Below, one piece after another: positions 63,913-64,000 of a stretch of 64,000 bases of DNA; position 1 is the stretch's first letter, and each line of letters starts with the position of its first letter. Below the pieces are notes generated by a model. The model made no database searches. It was not told the DNA's origin and saw nothing but the letters and a program-made list of their open reading frames with translations. Source of the DNA: Armatimonadota bacterium (lineage in GTDB: Bacteria > Armatimonadota > DTGP01 > JAKQQT01); the NCBI GenBank assembly GCA_036504095.1, contig DASXVS010000048.1, positions 171,248 through 235,247 of the forward strand, given 5' to 3'. The position numbers were made by a program, and so were the translations under genes.

Positions 63913-64000
63913 CTGTCTGACCTTGTGGGTCAGTTCTTTGGTTTGCTGTCTTCCAGCGCTATCGCCGGAGCGGACAACAGTCCTGCCTTCTTGCGTTCCT
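63858..64000 (-). mobile_element. Possible end of a second insertion sequence (IS21-like)
   Basis: The minus strand carries TGGGGAATTTTCACCC and a second TTGGGGATTTTTC, which look like the repeated motif at IS21-family ends, next to a 6-bp hairpin (63917-63922/63928-63933). The frame upstream reads GRQQTKELTHKV and could be the tail of an IstB-like protein. The element continues outside the window, so this is inference. Confidence 0.4.

Overview
The window looks like a chromosomal segment of a high-GC, uncultured-type bacterium. Several traits point to an Armatimonadota-like or related Terrabacteria lineage, but this is inference, because no rRNA gene is present to confirm it. The traits are: a PEP-CTERM tail and a parallel beta-helix protein with a dockerin-like end; a division cluster carrying DUF881 and DUF1290 (small basic protein) genes and a SpoVS gene, otherwise best known from Firmicutes-like and deep Terrabacteria genomes; meso-diaminopimelate-type MurE; and a small outer-membrane-type beta-barrel protein suggesting a diderm envelope. 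Most genes start with ATG or GTG behind a Shine-Dalgarno sequence. At least four instead have a TANNNT hexamer 6-7 nt before the ATG, which suggests leaderless mRNAs.

Layout. 1-11.2 kb: end of a PEP-CTERM protein, ftsH, a formiminotransferase, guaB, a duplicated beta-helix surface protein, a membrane-bound GGDEF/HD-GYP signalling protein (minus strand) and a YkgJ-like cysteine cluster protein. 11.3-24.7 kb (minus strand): a compact division and cell wall (dcw) operon, in transcription order murE-murF-murD-ftsW-murG-murC-murB-ddl-ftsQ-DUF881-DUF1290-ftsA, most junctions being 4-bp overlaps. mraY, ftsI and ftsZ are missing from it. 25.3-29.3 kb: spoVS overlapping smc. 29.3-34.8 kb: a secreted clan GH-A glycosidase, a GtaA-like protein and an NAD-dependent epimerase. 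34.9-40 kb: a HAD phosphatase, then YgfZ, a trans-sulfuration-type PLP enzyme, a THUMP-like methyltransferase, a small unknown protein and a CDGSH Fe-S protein. 40.2-52.4 kb: tRNA-Leu(UAA), dihydrolipoyl dehydrogenase, a secreted phosphatase, a nucleotidyltransferase, a VIT/vWA protein, a 977-residue unknown secreted protein, and aconitase. 52.5-58 kb: a Gp37/Gp68-like protein, a Phd/RelE-type toxin-antitoxin pair, a BaiN-like flavoprotein, tRNA-Leu(CAG), a beta-barrel protein and an endonuclease/exonuclease/phosphatase-fold membrane protein.

57.4-64 kb is an accessory zone. It has a Uma2 nuclease, a cysteine-rich unknown protein, a DUF1801 gene plus a decayed partial copy about 1 kb away, a DUF1905/YdeI protein, a SEC-C protein with an apparent single-base frameshift, a winged-helix-like protein, paired 38-bp REP-like repeats, and an IS3-family transposase that seems cut into by another element.

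Functionally the core of the window is envelope growth and chromosome maintenance (dcw operon, FtsH, SMC, SpoVS) with central metabolism (IMPDH, aconitase, Lpd). No CRISPR array, prophage or biosynthetic cluster is visible. The most notable observations are the reduced dcw cluster, an HD-GYP domain whose HD pair reads YN, the overlapping spoVS-smc pair, the apparent leaderless promoters, and the gene-decay events near the right end.
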